This document shows positions 1-7,958 of a stretch of DNA of 64,000 nt, piece after piece. How positions within the stretch are numbered: position 1 is the stretch's first letter; every line of letters begins with the position of its first letter. The notes beneath the pieces were generated by a model, which saw only the letters and a program-made list of their open reading frames with translations, had not been told where the DNA came from and made no database searches. Both the position numbers and the translations under genes were made by a program. The stretch covers positions 1 through 64,000 of the forward strand of contig CAIMFY010000083.1 of NCBI GenBank assembly GCA_903840415.1, given 5' to 3'. The stretch comes from an uncultured Opitutia bacterium (GTDB taxonomy: Bacteria > Verrucomicrobiota > Verrucomicrobiia > Opitutales > Opitutaceae).

Positions 1-73
1 GCTTTGCTTCCACGGTGATCGTCATAGTGTGCAAATGCACACGTTTAGGCGCAATGGCAAGATCTTCCGCCAT
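1..73 (-). CDS. possible 5' end of a gene running off the left edge
   Basis: An ATG at 73 on the minus strand opens a reading frame of 24 codons that is still open at base 1 (it begins MAEDLAIAPKRV). No Shine-Dalgarno sequence is visible upstream and the product cannot be recognised from so few residues. The 246 bases between this start and the MFS gene (74-319) contain no gene I can support. They hold only AT-rich stretches that could carry promoters for the leftward gene. Confidence 0.25.
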   Translation of the reverse strand, partial: MAEDLAIAPKRVHLHTMTITVEAK

Positions 74-319
74 CAAGTACGGCAAAGTTTCGCGTTAAAT
101 GCCCACAAAAGCCCATAAAATCGGCAGCTGCTGGCAACCCTTACCGCCGTGATGACCAGCGTTTCGGATGCCGTCAAAAACCATCGCGAATTTAATAATC
201 GTTGTCGTCCTTATCCTGAGTCGGGAGCAACGTCGCGGCGCTGACGGAACGCACGAAACTACTGATCTATTCTTACAGTTTCTTGGGCTTTTTGAGGTCT
301 ACCGGCTCTGAAAATTTTC

Positions 320-1669
320 TCACTCGGCCGGCAGCGGTTGGTCTTTCGTCTCGGGTAGGAACGGTAGCACCGCGATGCCCAGCAGCAGCACGAGGCTCAT
401 CCACAGACCCGCGGTGCGAAAGCCCTCGATGTTACCCCCGAGGCTTTTCGTGATGCGGCCGACGGTGAACGGTGCCGTCGCGGCGAGCAGCCGGCCGACG
501 TTGTAGCAGAAACTCGTGCCCGTGCTGCGCAGGCTGATCGGAAACAGCTCCGGCAGATACACCGCGAAGACGCCGAAGACCGAGAGTTGCCCAAAGCCCA
601 TAATTGGGAGCATCCAATACATCTGATCGCGTTCGCGCATGAATTTGAAGACGAGCACCGTCGAGAGAAACGAGAGCAGCAGCGCGAGCGCGAAGGCGGG
701 GCGGCGGCCCCACGTCTGCGCGAGTTTCGCGAGCGTGAGCATGCCGAGGAAGCCGCCGATGTTTTGGAGGAGCAGGCCGGTCGCCTGCCAGTAAGCTTTT
801 TCGCCAGCGAGAGCCTCGCCGGTGAGCCCGCGGGCCGCGGCGCCGCGCGCGATGATGTCGCCCACGATCTGCGGGTGAAAATTGCCGATGCCCCACAGGC
901 CGATGATGCCGGCGCTGCACGCGATAAGCGCGAGCCACGCATTCCGGCTCCACTTCGAATCGATCAGCAACGCCGCGTAGGAACCGAATTTGATCCCGCG
1001 CACCTTGCCTTCGGCGCGCGCCTGCACCCACTTCGTTGGCTCTTTCAGCCGCGACATCACCAACACCGAGAGCAGCGCCGGCAGCGCGCCGATCAGAAAC
1101 AGCGTCTGCCATGGCGCGAGATTGAACGGCAGCAGGTGTTGCCGGCCCAGCGCGCCGACACCCATGCCAAGCATTCCGGCGATCAAGTTGCCCCACGTCG
1201 ACAAGGCCTGCAGCAAACCCAGCGCCGGCGCCCGCGTGTGATCCGGCACGGAGTCGGCGACTAGCGCGACGGCCAAGCCGAACACGCCGCCGACGCCGAG
1301 CCCGGTGATGAAACGAAACACGCAGAAATCGGTGAACCCCGTCGAAAACGCGTTCAGCCCTGTGCTCAGCGAGTAGAGCAGAATCGTCCACGTGAGCATC
1401 CGCGCCCGCCCAAACCGATCACCCAGCGCGCCGAAAATCAGCCCGCCGATCGCCCAGCCGATAAGGAAGACGGAGGTCGTGTACGAGCCATATTCAGTCG
1501 CCTTGGTTTTGTCAGACAACAGCGCGTCCATCGCGCCACCACGCGTGAGGTTGAAGACTTGCTGATCGAGGCAGTCGAACATCCAGGCCAGCGAGGCGAC
1601 GATGAAGACGAACCAGTGCTCACGCGTGAAAGAGCGCCACCAAGGTTGGACAGGGGTAGTTGGGGTCAT
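320..1669 (-). CDS. MFS transporter, sugar/organic-acid type
   Basis: A 449-residue integral membrane protein with the length and spacing of a 12-helix major facilitator. Residues 20-40 form the first helix with an acidic 'FDCLDQQVFNL' segment. The loop between helices 2 and 3 carries 'GALGDRFGRAR', the MFS signature (G-x-L-x-D-R-x-G-R-R type). A second copy of this kind of motif, 'AQTWGRRPAF', sits in the second half. It probably imports a sugar acid or carboxylate by proton symport. The substrate cannot be read from sequence. The next gene upstream on the same strand is a Gfo/Idh/MocA oxidoreductase, 51 bp away, which suggests co-expression in a carbohydrate pathway. The start is the ATG at 1669. 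Confidence 0.85.
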   Translation of the reverse strand: MTPTTPVQPWWRSFTREHWFVFIVASLAWMFDCLDQQVFNLTRGGAMDALLSDKTKATEYGSYTTSVFLIGWAIGGLIFGALGDRFGRARMLTWTILLYSLSTGLNAFSTGFTDFCVFRFITGLGVGGVFGLAVALVADSVPDHTRAPALGLLQALSTWGNLIAGMLGMGVGALGRQHLLPFNLAPWQTLFLIGALPALLSVLVMSRLKEPTKWVQARAEGKVRGIKFGSYAALLIDSKWSRNAWLALIACSAGIIGLWGIGNFHPQIVGDIIARGAAARGLTGEALAGEKAYWQATGLLLQNIGGFLGMLTLAKLAQTWGRRPAFALALLLSFLSTVLVFKFMRERDQMYWMLPIMGFGQLSVFGVFAVYLPELFPISLRSTGTSFCYNVGRLLAATAPFTVGRITKSLGGNIEGFRTAGLWMSLVLLLGIAVLPFLPETKDQPLPAE

Positions 1670-1720
1670 GAAGAAAGGGCAAAGGTGAAACTCAGGAAAT
1701 CAGGAAACGAACAAATTCTT

Positions 1721-2776
1721 TCACAGTTTCACCGGCCGGCCGCTGGCCGCGGAATCGTAGATCGCTTCGACGAAGGCTACCCCCTTGCGGCCCTCGCGGC
1801 CGTCGAGCGCGGGCGCGCGGCCCGCACGGATCGCCTCGACGAAATCCTGCAACTGCCGGCGGTGACCCTCGACGGAGATCGCGCCGGGCTCGCTCGCGCC
1901 GGAGCCGAGGGCGTTGGTCGCGCCGGCCGCCCGGATCGCATCGTCGCCGGGGCGCGCATCACGAAATTCCCAGCGCACGATGCGATCATCCTCGAGCGCA
2001 ATGGAGCCGTGCTCGCCGCAGAGCTCGTGGCGGCGCGACCAACCGGGCCACACCGCGGTGCTGGCCTCGAACGCGCCGAGCGCACCGTTCGCGTATTTCA
2101 GCGTGGCCACCGCGGTATCCTCCACCTCGATATTCGGGTAAACGCGACGTGTGTTCCACGCGAACACTTCCGCCGGCATCTCCGCAAACCACTGGAGCAA
2201 ATCGAGGCCGTGGATGCCTTGCGCCATGACGGCGCCGCCACCGTCGTTGGCCAGCAACCCGCGCGGCGGCGTGTAATACTGCGCGGTGCGGTGCCACTTC
2301 ACGTAGGCGCTCGCGAGCACGAGCCGGCCCAGCCGGCCGGCGTCGATCGCCGCCTTTACGGTGCGAGCGCCGTCGCCGAAGCGGGCTTGGAAAATCGGGG
2401 CGATGCGCACGCCGGCGGTGTCGGCGGCGTGGAGGATTTCGTCGATGCGTGCCGTCGAAATTTCGATCGGTTTTTCGATGACGACGTGTTTGCCGGCGCG
2501 GATGGCAGCGAGGGCGGGCTCAAGGTGAGCGCCACTCGGCGTCGTGATGCAGACGACCTGGATGTCAGGCCGTGCGACCAGCGCCGCGAGATCAGTCGTG
2601 GCGAAAGGCGCCTGGTGTTTCGCAGCGAAGGCGCGGGCTTTTTCGGCGTTGCGCGTCGCGACGCCGACCAGTTTCCCGCCCGCTATCGCGGCGATCGCCT
2701 GAGCGTGAAATTCGGCGACCATGCCGATGCCGACGATGCCAAAGCCGAGCGGAGATTGAGGGGAGGAGACTGCCAT
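1721..2776 (-). CDS. Gfo/Idh/MocA family NAD(P)-dependent oxidoreductase
   Basis: A cytoplasmic dehydrogenase of about 351 residues. The N-terminal Rossmann fold has 'GIVGIGMVAEFHAQAI' as its dinucleotide-binding glycine motif. The family hallmark 'EKPIEIST' (catalytic Lys of the EKP motif) follows near residue 100, then the C-terminal alpha/beta substrate domain. Family members oxidise or reduce sugars, inositols and their derivatives. I chose the ATG at 2776 (MAVSSPQSP) because the longer open frame to 2833 relies on a TTG and adds 19 residues without homology to the fold. It lies directly upstream of the MFS gene on the same strand, so the pair probably takes up and oxidises one sugar or sugar acid. 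Confidence 0.85.
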   Translation of the reverse strand: MAVSSPQSPLGFGIVGIGMVAEFHAQAIAAIAGGKLVGVATRNAEKARAFAAKHQAPFATTDLAALVARPDIQVVCITTPSGAHLEPALAAIRAGKHVVIEKPIEISTARIDEILHAADTAGVRIAPIFQARFGDGARTVKAAIDAGRLGRLVLASAYVKWHRTAQYYTPPRGLLANDGGGAVMAQGIHGLDLLQWFAEMPAEVFAWNTRRVYPNIEVEDTAVATLKYANGALGAFEASTAVWPGWSRRHELCGEHGSIALEDDRIVRWEFRDARPGDDAIRAAGATNALGSGASEPGAISVEGHRRQLQDFVEAIRAGRAPALDGREGRKGVAFVEAIYDSAASGRPVKL

Positions 2777-2886
2777 GCTGGGAGCGACGTTTGCGCGGCC
2801 GTCAGCAAGACCAACGGGAGCGGCGGATGACAAGCGTGCAGCGCGGATTATTTCACACCATCACCTCGCGTCGGCCGAAACCGCCG

Positions 2887-3684
2887 TTAGCGCCGGACGC
2901 CAGTTTTCGCCCCGGCGAATTTCCGCAGATATTTCAGCGCGACCTCAAACTCGTGTGGCAGCGGCGCCGTGAGGGTGAGCGGCTCCCGTGTCACCGGATG
3001 GGTGAGCGTCAGCTCGCTCGCGTGGAGCGCGAGCCGCGCGATCATCGGCTTCTCCTCGTCGCGGCCCTTGTAGCGGCGCTTCAAGTCGGATAGGAGCAAC
3101 TTGATCTCGGGCGCGCCGTAAAATGGATCGTTGAGGATCGGCGCGCCGGCGGCGGCGAGGTGCACGCGCAGCTGATGCGTGCGACCGGTCAGCGGGTGGC
3201 ATTCGACGAAGGCGAAGCGGCCGAAGCGCTCCAGCGTGCGAAACTCCGTCGCGCAATCCTTGCCGCCGCGGCCCTTGAAAACGCGCATCCGGCCTTTCTG
3301 GCGATCGTCCTCGCCGAGCGCGAGGTCGACGAGGAACGCATCCGGCAGCGCGCCCGCCGCGTCGCGAATCGGCGCAACGACTTTCATCGCCTCGTCGATC
3401 GGCAGCACGACGACGACGGCGTGATATTTCTTCTGCACGGTCTTCGATTGAAACTGGCCGCTGACAAAATCGAGCGCGGGTTTCGACTTCGCGCAGAGCA
3501 GCAGACCGCTGGTGTCGGCATCAAGGCGATGGACGTTGGCGACTCCGTGGCCGAATTTCGCGTGGACGAGGCCCATCAGATTTTCACGTTGTTTGTCCCA
3601 GCGGTCAGGCGCGACGAGGAGGCCGCTCGGTTTGTCGAACGCGATGAGCGATTCATCCTCGAAAATGATCGGCGGGAGCGGCAT
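2887..3684 (-). CDS. RluA-family pseudouridine synthase
   Basis: About 265 residues that isomerise uridine to pseudouridine in rRNA or tRNA. The N-terminal 'FEDESLIAFDKPSGLLVAP' is the standard RluA-family opening. 'VHRLDADTSGLLL' carries the catalytic Asp (HRLD motif), and 'ECHPLTGRTHQLRVHLA' is the conserved RTHQIR motif. There is no S4 domain before it, so it belongs to the short RluA/TruC/RsuA-like type. The open frame continues upstream to 4179 but that extension overlaps the opposite-strand gene beginning at 3861 and is low-complexity arginine-rich. The ATG at 3684 (MPLPPIIFEDE) is therefore the start. The target uridine is unknown. Confidence 0.9.
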   Translation of the reverse strand: MPLPPIIFEDESLIAFDKPSGLLVAPDRWDKQRENLMGLVHAKFGHGVANVHRLDADTSGLLLCAKSKPALDFVSGQFQSKTVQKKYHAVVVVLPIDEAMKVVAPIRDAAGALPDAFLVDLALGEDDRQKGRMRVFKGRGGKDCATEFRTLERFGRFAFVECHPLTGRTHQLRVHLAAAGAPILNDPFYGAPEIKLLLSDLKRRYKGRDEEKPMIARLALHASELTLTHPVTREPLTLTAPLPHEFEVALKYLRKFAGAKTGVRR

Positions 3685-3860
3685 GGGCCCTGAAGTGGCG
3701 CGAGCTTCCCGCCCGTGCGCAAACCAAATCACGGAGCTGCCGCCGAGGTCGCCTCGCACCACCACCGGCGGCGAGCTAAATTTGGGTAAGAGTCGAGCCG
3801 CCGCACAAATTCGCTTGCGGCGCCGCAACCGCACGCGCTGCCTGAGATTCACGTGCCGCC

Positions 3861-5450
3861 ATGACCGCCTGGTCCAAAAGCTTCCATACCTTTGGCGCGG
3901 GCCTCCAGACCGCCGCCGCCGAATGGCGGTTACGCCAGAAACGCGGCGCGACCGAGGCCCAAGCGCGGGCGTTTCGCAGGCTCGTGCAAAAGCTCGCAGC
4001 CACGAGCTACTGGCGCGAAGCCGGCCTCGAGCCGGCGATGACCTACGATGCGTTCGCAGCGCGCCTCGCCCCGCGCACCTATGAGCAACTCGCGCCCGCG
4101 ATCGATCGGATGAAGCGCGGCGAGGCCGACGTGCTCTGGCCGGGGCGCTGTTCACTGTTCGCAGTTTCATCTGGCACAACGGCGGGCCGCTCCAAATATC
4201 TTCCTATTACCGAAGAGATGCTCGCGCACTTTCGGCGGACCGGATTCGAGTCGCTCCTCTACTACACGGTGCGAGTGCGCCACGCGGGCGTCTTCCGCGG
4301 CCGACACCTGTTCCTTGGCGGAGCCACCGCCCTTGAGCCCATCGCCGAGGCGAAACCCCACGCGGCTTTTGCCGGCGACTTGAGCGGCATCACTGCGCTA
4401 AACCTCCCGCGCTGGGTCGAACAACATCTCTACGAGCCCGGCACCAAGATCGCGCAGATGACGAACTGGTCGCAAAAAATCGACGCGATCGTCGCGCGCA
4501 CTCGCGGCCTCGACATCTCTCTGCTCGCGGGCCTCCCGAGCTGGGTCACGATCCTCGCCGCGGCGTTGCGCGAGGATTCCACGCATGGCAAACGGCGCAT
4601 CTCCAGCTTGCAAGGTCTCTGGCCCAACCTCGAGTGCTTCATCCACGGCGGCGTGCCGATCGCACCGTTCCACGACGAACTCCGCGCCGCGCTGGGACCG
4701 ACCGTGAATTTTCACGAGGTCTATGCGGCCTCGGAAGGATTTGTCGCCGCGCAGGACATCCATGCCGCCGCCGGCCTTCGGCTCATGACGAACGTGGGCA
4801 TCTTGTTCGAATTCCTCCCAATGGATCAATTCGACGAGACGCGGCTCGACCAACTCGCCCATAAAATCGTGCCGCTCGCCGACGTGAAGCCCGGCGTCGA
4901 CTATGCGCTGCTGCTCACGACTCCCGCCGGCCTCGCACGTTACGTCATCGGCGATGTCGTGCGGTTCACCTCAACCGAGCCGCCCCGCCTCATTTACGTC
5001 GGGCGGACGAAGCTGCAGTTGAGCGCCTTCGGCGAACACGTGATCGAGAAGGAAGTGACCGAGGCGCTCCTCGCCGTCTGCTCGCGCCACAGCTGGACGA
5101 TTGCGAATTTTCACGTCGCCCCACTCTTTGCCAATTCGCTCACCGGCCAAGCGCGCGGCCGCCACGAATGGTGGATCGAATTAAAGCCCGGCACCATCAC
5201 TACCCCGATCGGGCCGCAGATCGCAGCCGAACTCGACATCGAACTCCAGCGGCTCAACGCCGACTACGCCGCCAAGCGCAGCGGCGGCGGGCTCGCGGCG
5301 CCATTCGTGCGGCTCGTCATGCCCGGAGTTTTCCAGCACTGGCTAACATTCCACGGCCAGTGGGGCGGCCAGCATAAGACTCCCCGTTGCCGCAGCGATC
5401 GCGTGGTCGCCGACGAACTCGCGCAAGTCACGAACTTCGCCGTCGACTGA
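3861..5450 (+). CDS. GH3 auxin-responsive-promoter family protein (ANL-fold acyl-adenylating enzyme)
   Basis: 529 residues across the full GH3 family length. 'FAVSSGTTAGRSKYLPIT' (about residue 105-120) is the ATP/AMP-binding P-loop-like motif of acyl-acid amido synthetases. 'NFHEVYAASEGF' is the second adenylate-binding motif (Y-x-A/S-S-E-G), and 'YVIGDVVRFT' is the third. Plant members join amino acids to jasmonate or auxin. Bacterial homologues are widespread but mostly of unknown substrate. The gene stands alone between a divergent pseudouridine synthase and a possible small RNA. The family assignment is strong. The acid and amine substrates are unknown. Confidence 0.85.
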   Translation: MTAWSKSFHTFGAGLQTAAAEWRLRQKRGATEAQARAFRRLVQKLAATSYWREAGLEPAMTYDAFAARLAPRTYEQLAPAIDRMKRGEADVLWPGRCSLFAVSSGTTAGRSKYLPITEEMLAHFRRTGFESLLYYTVRVRHAGVFRGRHLFLGGATALEPIAEAKPHAAFAGDLSGITALNLPRWVEQHLYEPGTKIAQMTNWSQKIDAIVARTRGLDISLLAGLPSWVTILAAALREDSTHGKRRISSLQGLWPNLECFIHGGVPIAPFHDELRAALGPTVNFHEVYAASEGFVAAQDIHAAAGLRLMTNVGILFEFLPMDQFDETRLDQLAHKIVPLADVKPGVDYALLLTTPAGLARYVIGDVVRFTSTEPPRLIYVGRTKLQLSAFGEHVIEKEVTEALLAVCSRHSWTIANFHVAPLFANSLTGQARGRHEWWIELKPGTITTPIGPQIAAELDIELQRLNADYAAKRSGGGLAAPFVRLVMPGVFQHWLTFHGQWGGQHKTPRCRSDRVVADELAQVTNFAVD

Positions 5451-5473
5451 CGGCACGAAATCGTCACCCACGC

Positions 5474-5489
5474 TGGCACGCGTAGTGCT
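5474..5489 (+). promoter_or_regulatory. sigma-54 (RpoN)-like -24/-12 promoter
   Basis: The sequence TGGCACG-CGTA-GTGCT matches the sigma-54 consensus TGGCACG-N4-TTGCW at 11 of 12 defined positions, including the invariant GG and GC with the correct 10-base separation. Transcription would begin near 5500, two bases before the first hairpin of the candidate RNA described next. No coding gene follows on the plus strand, so the promoter would serve that RNA. The match is seen directly. Promoter activity is inference. Confidence 0.45.
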
Positions 5490-5499
5490 TTATTTACGC

Positions 5500-5598
5500 A
5501 TCCTGCGTCAGCAGGGTTTTGGGTAACGTGAACCGGCTGCGAGGCCGGATTAGAAATCCTGGGGCCGGCGTTAAGGGGTTATCGCCGGCCCCTAATTT
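5500..5598 (+). ncRNA. candidate structured small RNA (copy A of a shared architecture)
   Basis: Between the convergent GH3 and TlpA-like genes lies a non-coding stretch with three hairpins. Hairpin I is CCTGC-GTCA-GCAGG (5502-5515). The linker GTTTTGGGTAAC follows (5516-5527), then hairpin II CCGGC/GCCGG (5533-5548). Hairpin III has a 10-bp GC stem (5561-5570 with 5583-5592), then TAA/TTA pairs closing a GGGG loop (5575-5578), and is followed by a weak TAATTT tail. The same order of 5' hairpin, TTTTGGG(G)TAAC linker and GGGG-loop hairpin recurs at 13480-13560. It could be a small RNA with its terminator, or merely a bidirectional terminator region. It matches no RNA family I recognise. Confidence 0.4.
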
Positions 5599-5617
5599 CT
5601 ACCAGCGCCGCGCGGCA

Positions 5618-6181
5618 TCAATTCAGCAGCGCCGTGACTTTCTTTTCGTAAATATCCGTCGGCTCCGCGCCCATCTTGCGATCGCGAATCTGTCCCGCCC
5701 GGTCGATGAGAAACGTCGTCGGAATCGCATCCATTCCGCCAAACGCCGCCACCATCGCATCGTCGCCCATCACCATCTGGTAGTTCACGCCGAATTTCTT
5801 CACGAACTCCTCCACCACCTGCGGGCCCGCCTGATCGAGCGACACCCCGACGATCACCAGTCCCTCCTTCCCATACTTGCGCTGCAGATCGACATAACCC
5901 GGAATTTCGGTGCGACAAGGTCCGCACCAAGTCGCCCAGAAATCCACAACCACGATCTTACCCTTGAACTGCTCGGAGCTGATCGTCTGGCCGTGCACGT
6001 CTTTTAGAGCCCACGTCGGCGCTGGCCCCAGCACCGGCAACACGCCGGCCACCACCGGCGTCGCCACCGCCGCATCCGCGTTGGCCTTCGGCGGCGCCAC
6101 GTTCCGCGAGCAGGCTGTGCATCCGAGGCTGACCGCAGCCATGACCGCGGAAATTTTCCGAGCGGAAAAGGAAAGCTTCAT
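5618..6181 (-). CDS. TlpA-like thioredoxin-fold lipoprotein
   Basis: 187 residues from the ATG at 6181 (MKLSFSARK). A hydrophobic signal ends in 'SLGCTAC', a plausible lipobox, so the protein is probably anchored in a membrane facing the periplasm. After a short Ala/Pro linker, 'FWATWCGPCRTEIPGY' contains the CxxC redox centre of the TlpA/ResA family. 'IPTTFLIDRAGQI' has the cis-proline loop. Such proteins reduce disulphides, often in cytochrome c maturation or for general periplasmic thiol homeostasis. It lies 78 bp downstream of a LysR-type regulator on the same strand. No cytochrome maturation genes are adjacent, so its partner is unknown. Confidence 0.85.
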   Translation of the reverse strand: MKLSFSARKISAVMAAVSLGCTACSRNVAPPKANADAAVATPVVAGVLPVLGPAPTWALKDVHGQTISSEQFKGKIVVVDFWATWCGPCRTEIPGYVDLQRKYGKEGLVIVGVSLDQAGPQVVEEFVKKFGVNYQMVMGDDAMVAAFGGMDAIPTTFLIDRAGQIRDRKMGAEPTDIYEKKVTALLN

Positions 6182-6259
6182 AAAGGGACGCGCACCGTAG
6201 GAATAAGCGCCACCACCGCAAATGTTCTGACCGCTTTGATCCACTCCAGCGCCGCTGGC

Positions 6260-7159
6260 TCAGGAATCGCGCATCTCCGGCAGGTCGAGCCCGAGCGTCT
6301 CGATGAACTTCTTCATCGCCGGCGTCAGCACGCGGCCCTTGCGGTGGAGAATCGCCAGCGGACGGGTGAAGGACCGGCCCTTGAATTGCAGCACGGCGAG
6401 CGTCCCCTGTTTCTGCTCCTGCGTCACGGTCGCCTGCGGCACGATCGCAATGCCGTGGTCAATTTCGACGGCGCGCTTCACCGTCTCGATGTTATCGAAC
6501 TCCATCACCGGCTCGATCTCGAGCTTGTGCTCGCGGAAAATCTGGTCGACCGCCTTGCGCGTCGGGATGTCCGGATCAAAGCCGATGAATTTCTGGTCCG
6601 CCAGATCCTTGATTTCGATTTCGGTGCGCTTCGCGAGCGGATGCTGCGGATGCGTGATGAGCACAAGGTGATCGTTGCGAAACGGCAGGATCTCAATCTG
6701 ACGCTGGCGCACAGGAAACGCGATCAGGCCGAAGTCGACCGAGTTATGGAGGATATCCTCGTAAACCAAATTGGAGCGGCGGTATTCGACGCGCACGTTG
6801 ACCGAAGGAAAGTCGTGAAGAAATTTCTTGATGAACGGCGGCAGTTCGTGGAGCCCGATCGAGTAGATGGTCGAGATGCGAATCGTTCCGCTGATCACCT
6901 TCTTCATCTCCTGCAATTCGGAGAGCAGTTTCTCGTAGGTGTGCAGCATCTCCTTCGCCGCATCGTAAACCCGCTGACCCTCGCGCGTGAGTTGAAATTG
7001 TTTCTGACTGCGGTCGATGAGCAGCGTCTTGAAATGCCGTTCCATCGCGCGCGCCTGCTGACTGACGGCCGACTGCGTGATGCCGTTCAGCTTCGCCGAT
7101 TTTGAAAAACTCTTGGTTTCAACGAGGTCGGCGAAGATTTTGAAGTTTTCAATTTGCAT
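6260..7159 (-). CDS. LysR-family transcriptional regulator
   Basis: 299 residues with the standard two-part LysR layout. The N-terminal winged helix is 'FADLVETKSFSKSAKLNG', with recognition helix 'ITQSAVSQQARAME' and then 'LLIDRSQKQFQLTREG'. The C-terminal half (from about residue 90) is the periplasmic-binding-protein-like inducer domain of the CysB/CysL type. It is transcribed divergently from yggS across a 91-bp gap, the usual layout for LysR autoregulation with a divergent target. Whether yggS or the downstream tlpA-like gene is the target cannot be decided from sequence. Confidence 0.88.
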   Translation of the reverse strand: MQIENFKIFADLVETKSFSKSAKLNGITQSAVSQQARAMERHFKTLLIDRSQKQFQLTREGQRVYDAAKEMLHTYEKLLSELQEMKKVISGTIRISTIYSIGLHELPPFIKKFLHDFPSVNVRVEYRRSNLVYEDILHNSVDFGLIAFPVRQRQIEILPFRNDHLVLITHPQHPLAKRTEIEIKDLADQKFIGFDPDIPTRKAVDQIFREHKLEIEPVMEFDNIETVKRAVEIDHGIAIVPQATVTQEQKQGTLAVLQFKGRSFTRPLAILHRKGRVLTPAMKKFIETLGLDLPEMRDS

Positions 7160-7250
7160 GGCTAGTTCACTTTCTTGTCGGCAGACTAGAAGCCAATAGC
7201 CCGTCGTAAACCCTTAAGTAGTTTTCCTAACTGGGTCATTTTCCAAACCT

Positions 7251-7958
7251 ATGTTCATCACCTTCAACGAATTCTCGCAGCGAGCCGACAAGATCCGCGC
7301 AGAGATTGCCAAGGTGTGCGCCGCCGCCGGCCGCGATCCACGCGAAGTGGAGCTAATGGCCGTGACCAAAACTCATCCTGCCGCCGCCGTCGATTACGCG
7401 GCGCGTTACGGCTTGCGAGCCGTCGGAGAGAACCGTGTGCAAGAGGCCGCCGACAAAAAACCGCTGGCGACCGCGACCATCGCTTGGGAGCTCATCGGCC
7501 ACCTCCAGTCGAACAAGGCCCGGCTCGCGGTCGGCTGTTTTGACCGCGTGCAGAGCGTGGACAGCGAAAAACTCCTCCTCCACCTCGATCGCGCCGCCGG
7601 CGAACTCGGCAAGACACTCCCCATTCTCCTCCAAATCAACGCCGGCGACGATCCCGCCAAATTCGGCGCCGATCTGGCCGATGCGCCTCGGCTCGTCGAG
7701 GCGGCGCTCGCGAAGAAAAATATTTGCGTCGACGGTCTCATGACCATCGCCCCGCTCGGTGCGACGCCTGCCGAGACCGCCGCGCACGCTGCGCGGACCT
7801 TCGCCAACCTCCGCACCCTGCGCGACGATCTTGCGGCGCGCCTCGGCACGCCGCTCCGCGAACTCTCCATGGGCATGAGCGGCGATCTCGCCGCCGCCGT
7901 CGCAGCCGGCAGCACACTCGTGCGAGTGGGCACGGCACTCTACGGCGCGCGCGAGTGA
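7251..7958 (+). CDS. yggS: YggS/PROSC family pyridoxal-phosphate homeostasis protein
   Basis: 235 residues folding as the single alanine-racemase-like TIM barrel of the YggS family. 'LMAVTKTHP' places the PLP-binding lysine at about residue 40. 'YGLRAVGENRVQEA', 'WELIGHLQSNKA' and the C-terminal 'LSMGMSGDLAAAV...GSTLVRVGTALYG' are the conserved family blocks and phosphate-binding loop. The family buffers free PLP and influences amino-acid and keto-acid pools, with no known catalysis. Its stop overlaps the start of the next gene (GTGA), which implies translational coupling with the SirB1-like protein. Confidence 0.92.
   Translation: MFITFNEFSQRADKIRAEIAKVCAAAGRDPREVELMAVTKTHPAAAVDYAARYGLRAVGENRVQEAADKKPLATATIAWELIGHLQSNKARLAVGCFDRVQSVDSEKLLLHLDRAAGELGKTLPILLQINAGDDPAKFGADLADAPRLVEAALAKKNICVDGLMTIAPLGATPAETAAHAARTFANLRTLRDDLAARLGTPLRELSMGMSGDLAAAVAAGSTLVRVGTALYGARE

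Noticed and set aside
3685-4179. N-terminal extension of the pseudouridine synthase.
   Set aside because: It overlaps the opposite-strand GH3 gene and its promoter region and lacks homology. The RluA N-terminus begins at the ATG at 3684.
7724-7954. A longer start for the SirB1-like protein overlapping yggS.
   Set aside because: The overlap would be 235 bp and the added residues are low-complexity Arg-rich. The GTGA junction at 7955 is the normal coupled start.
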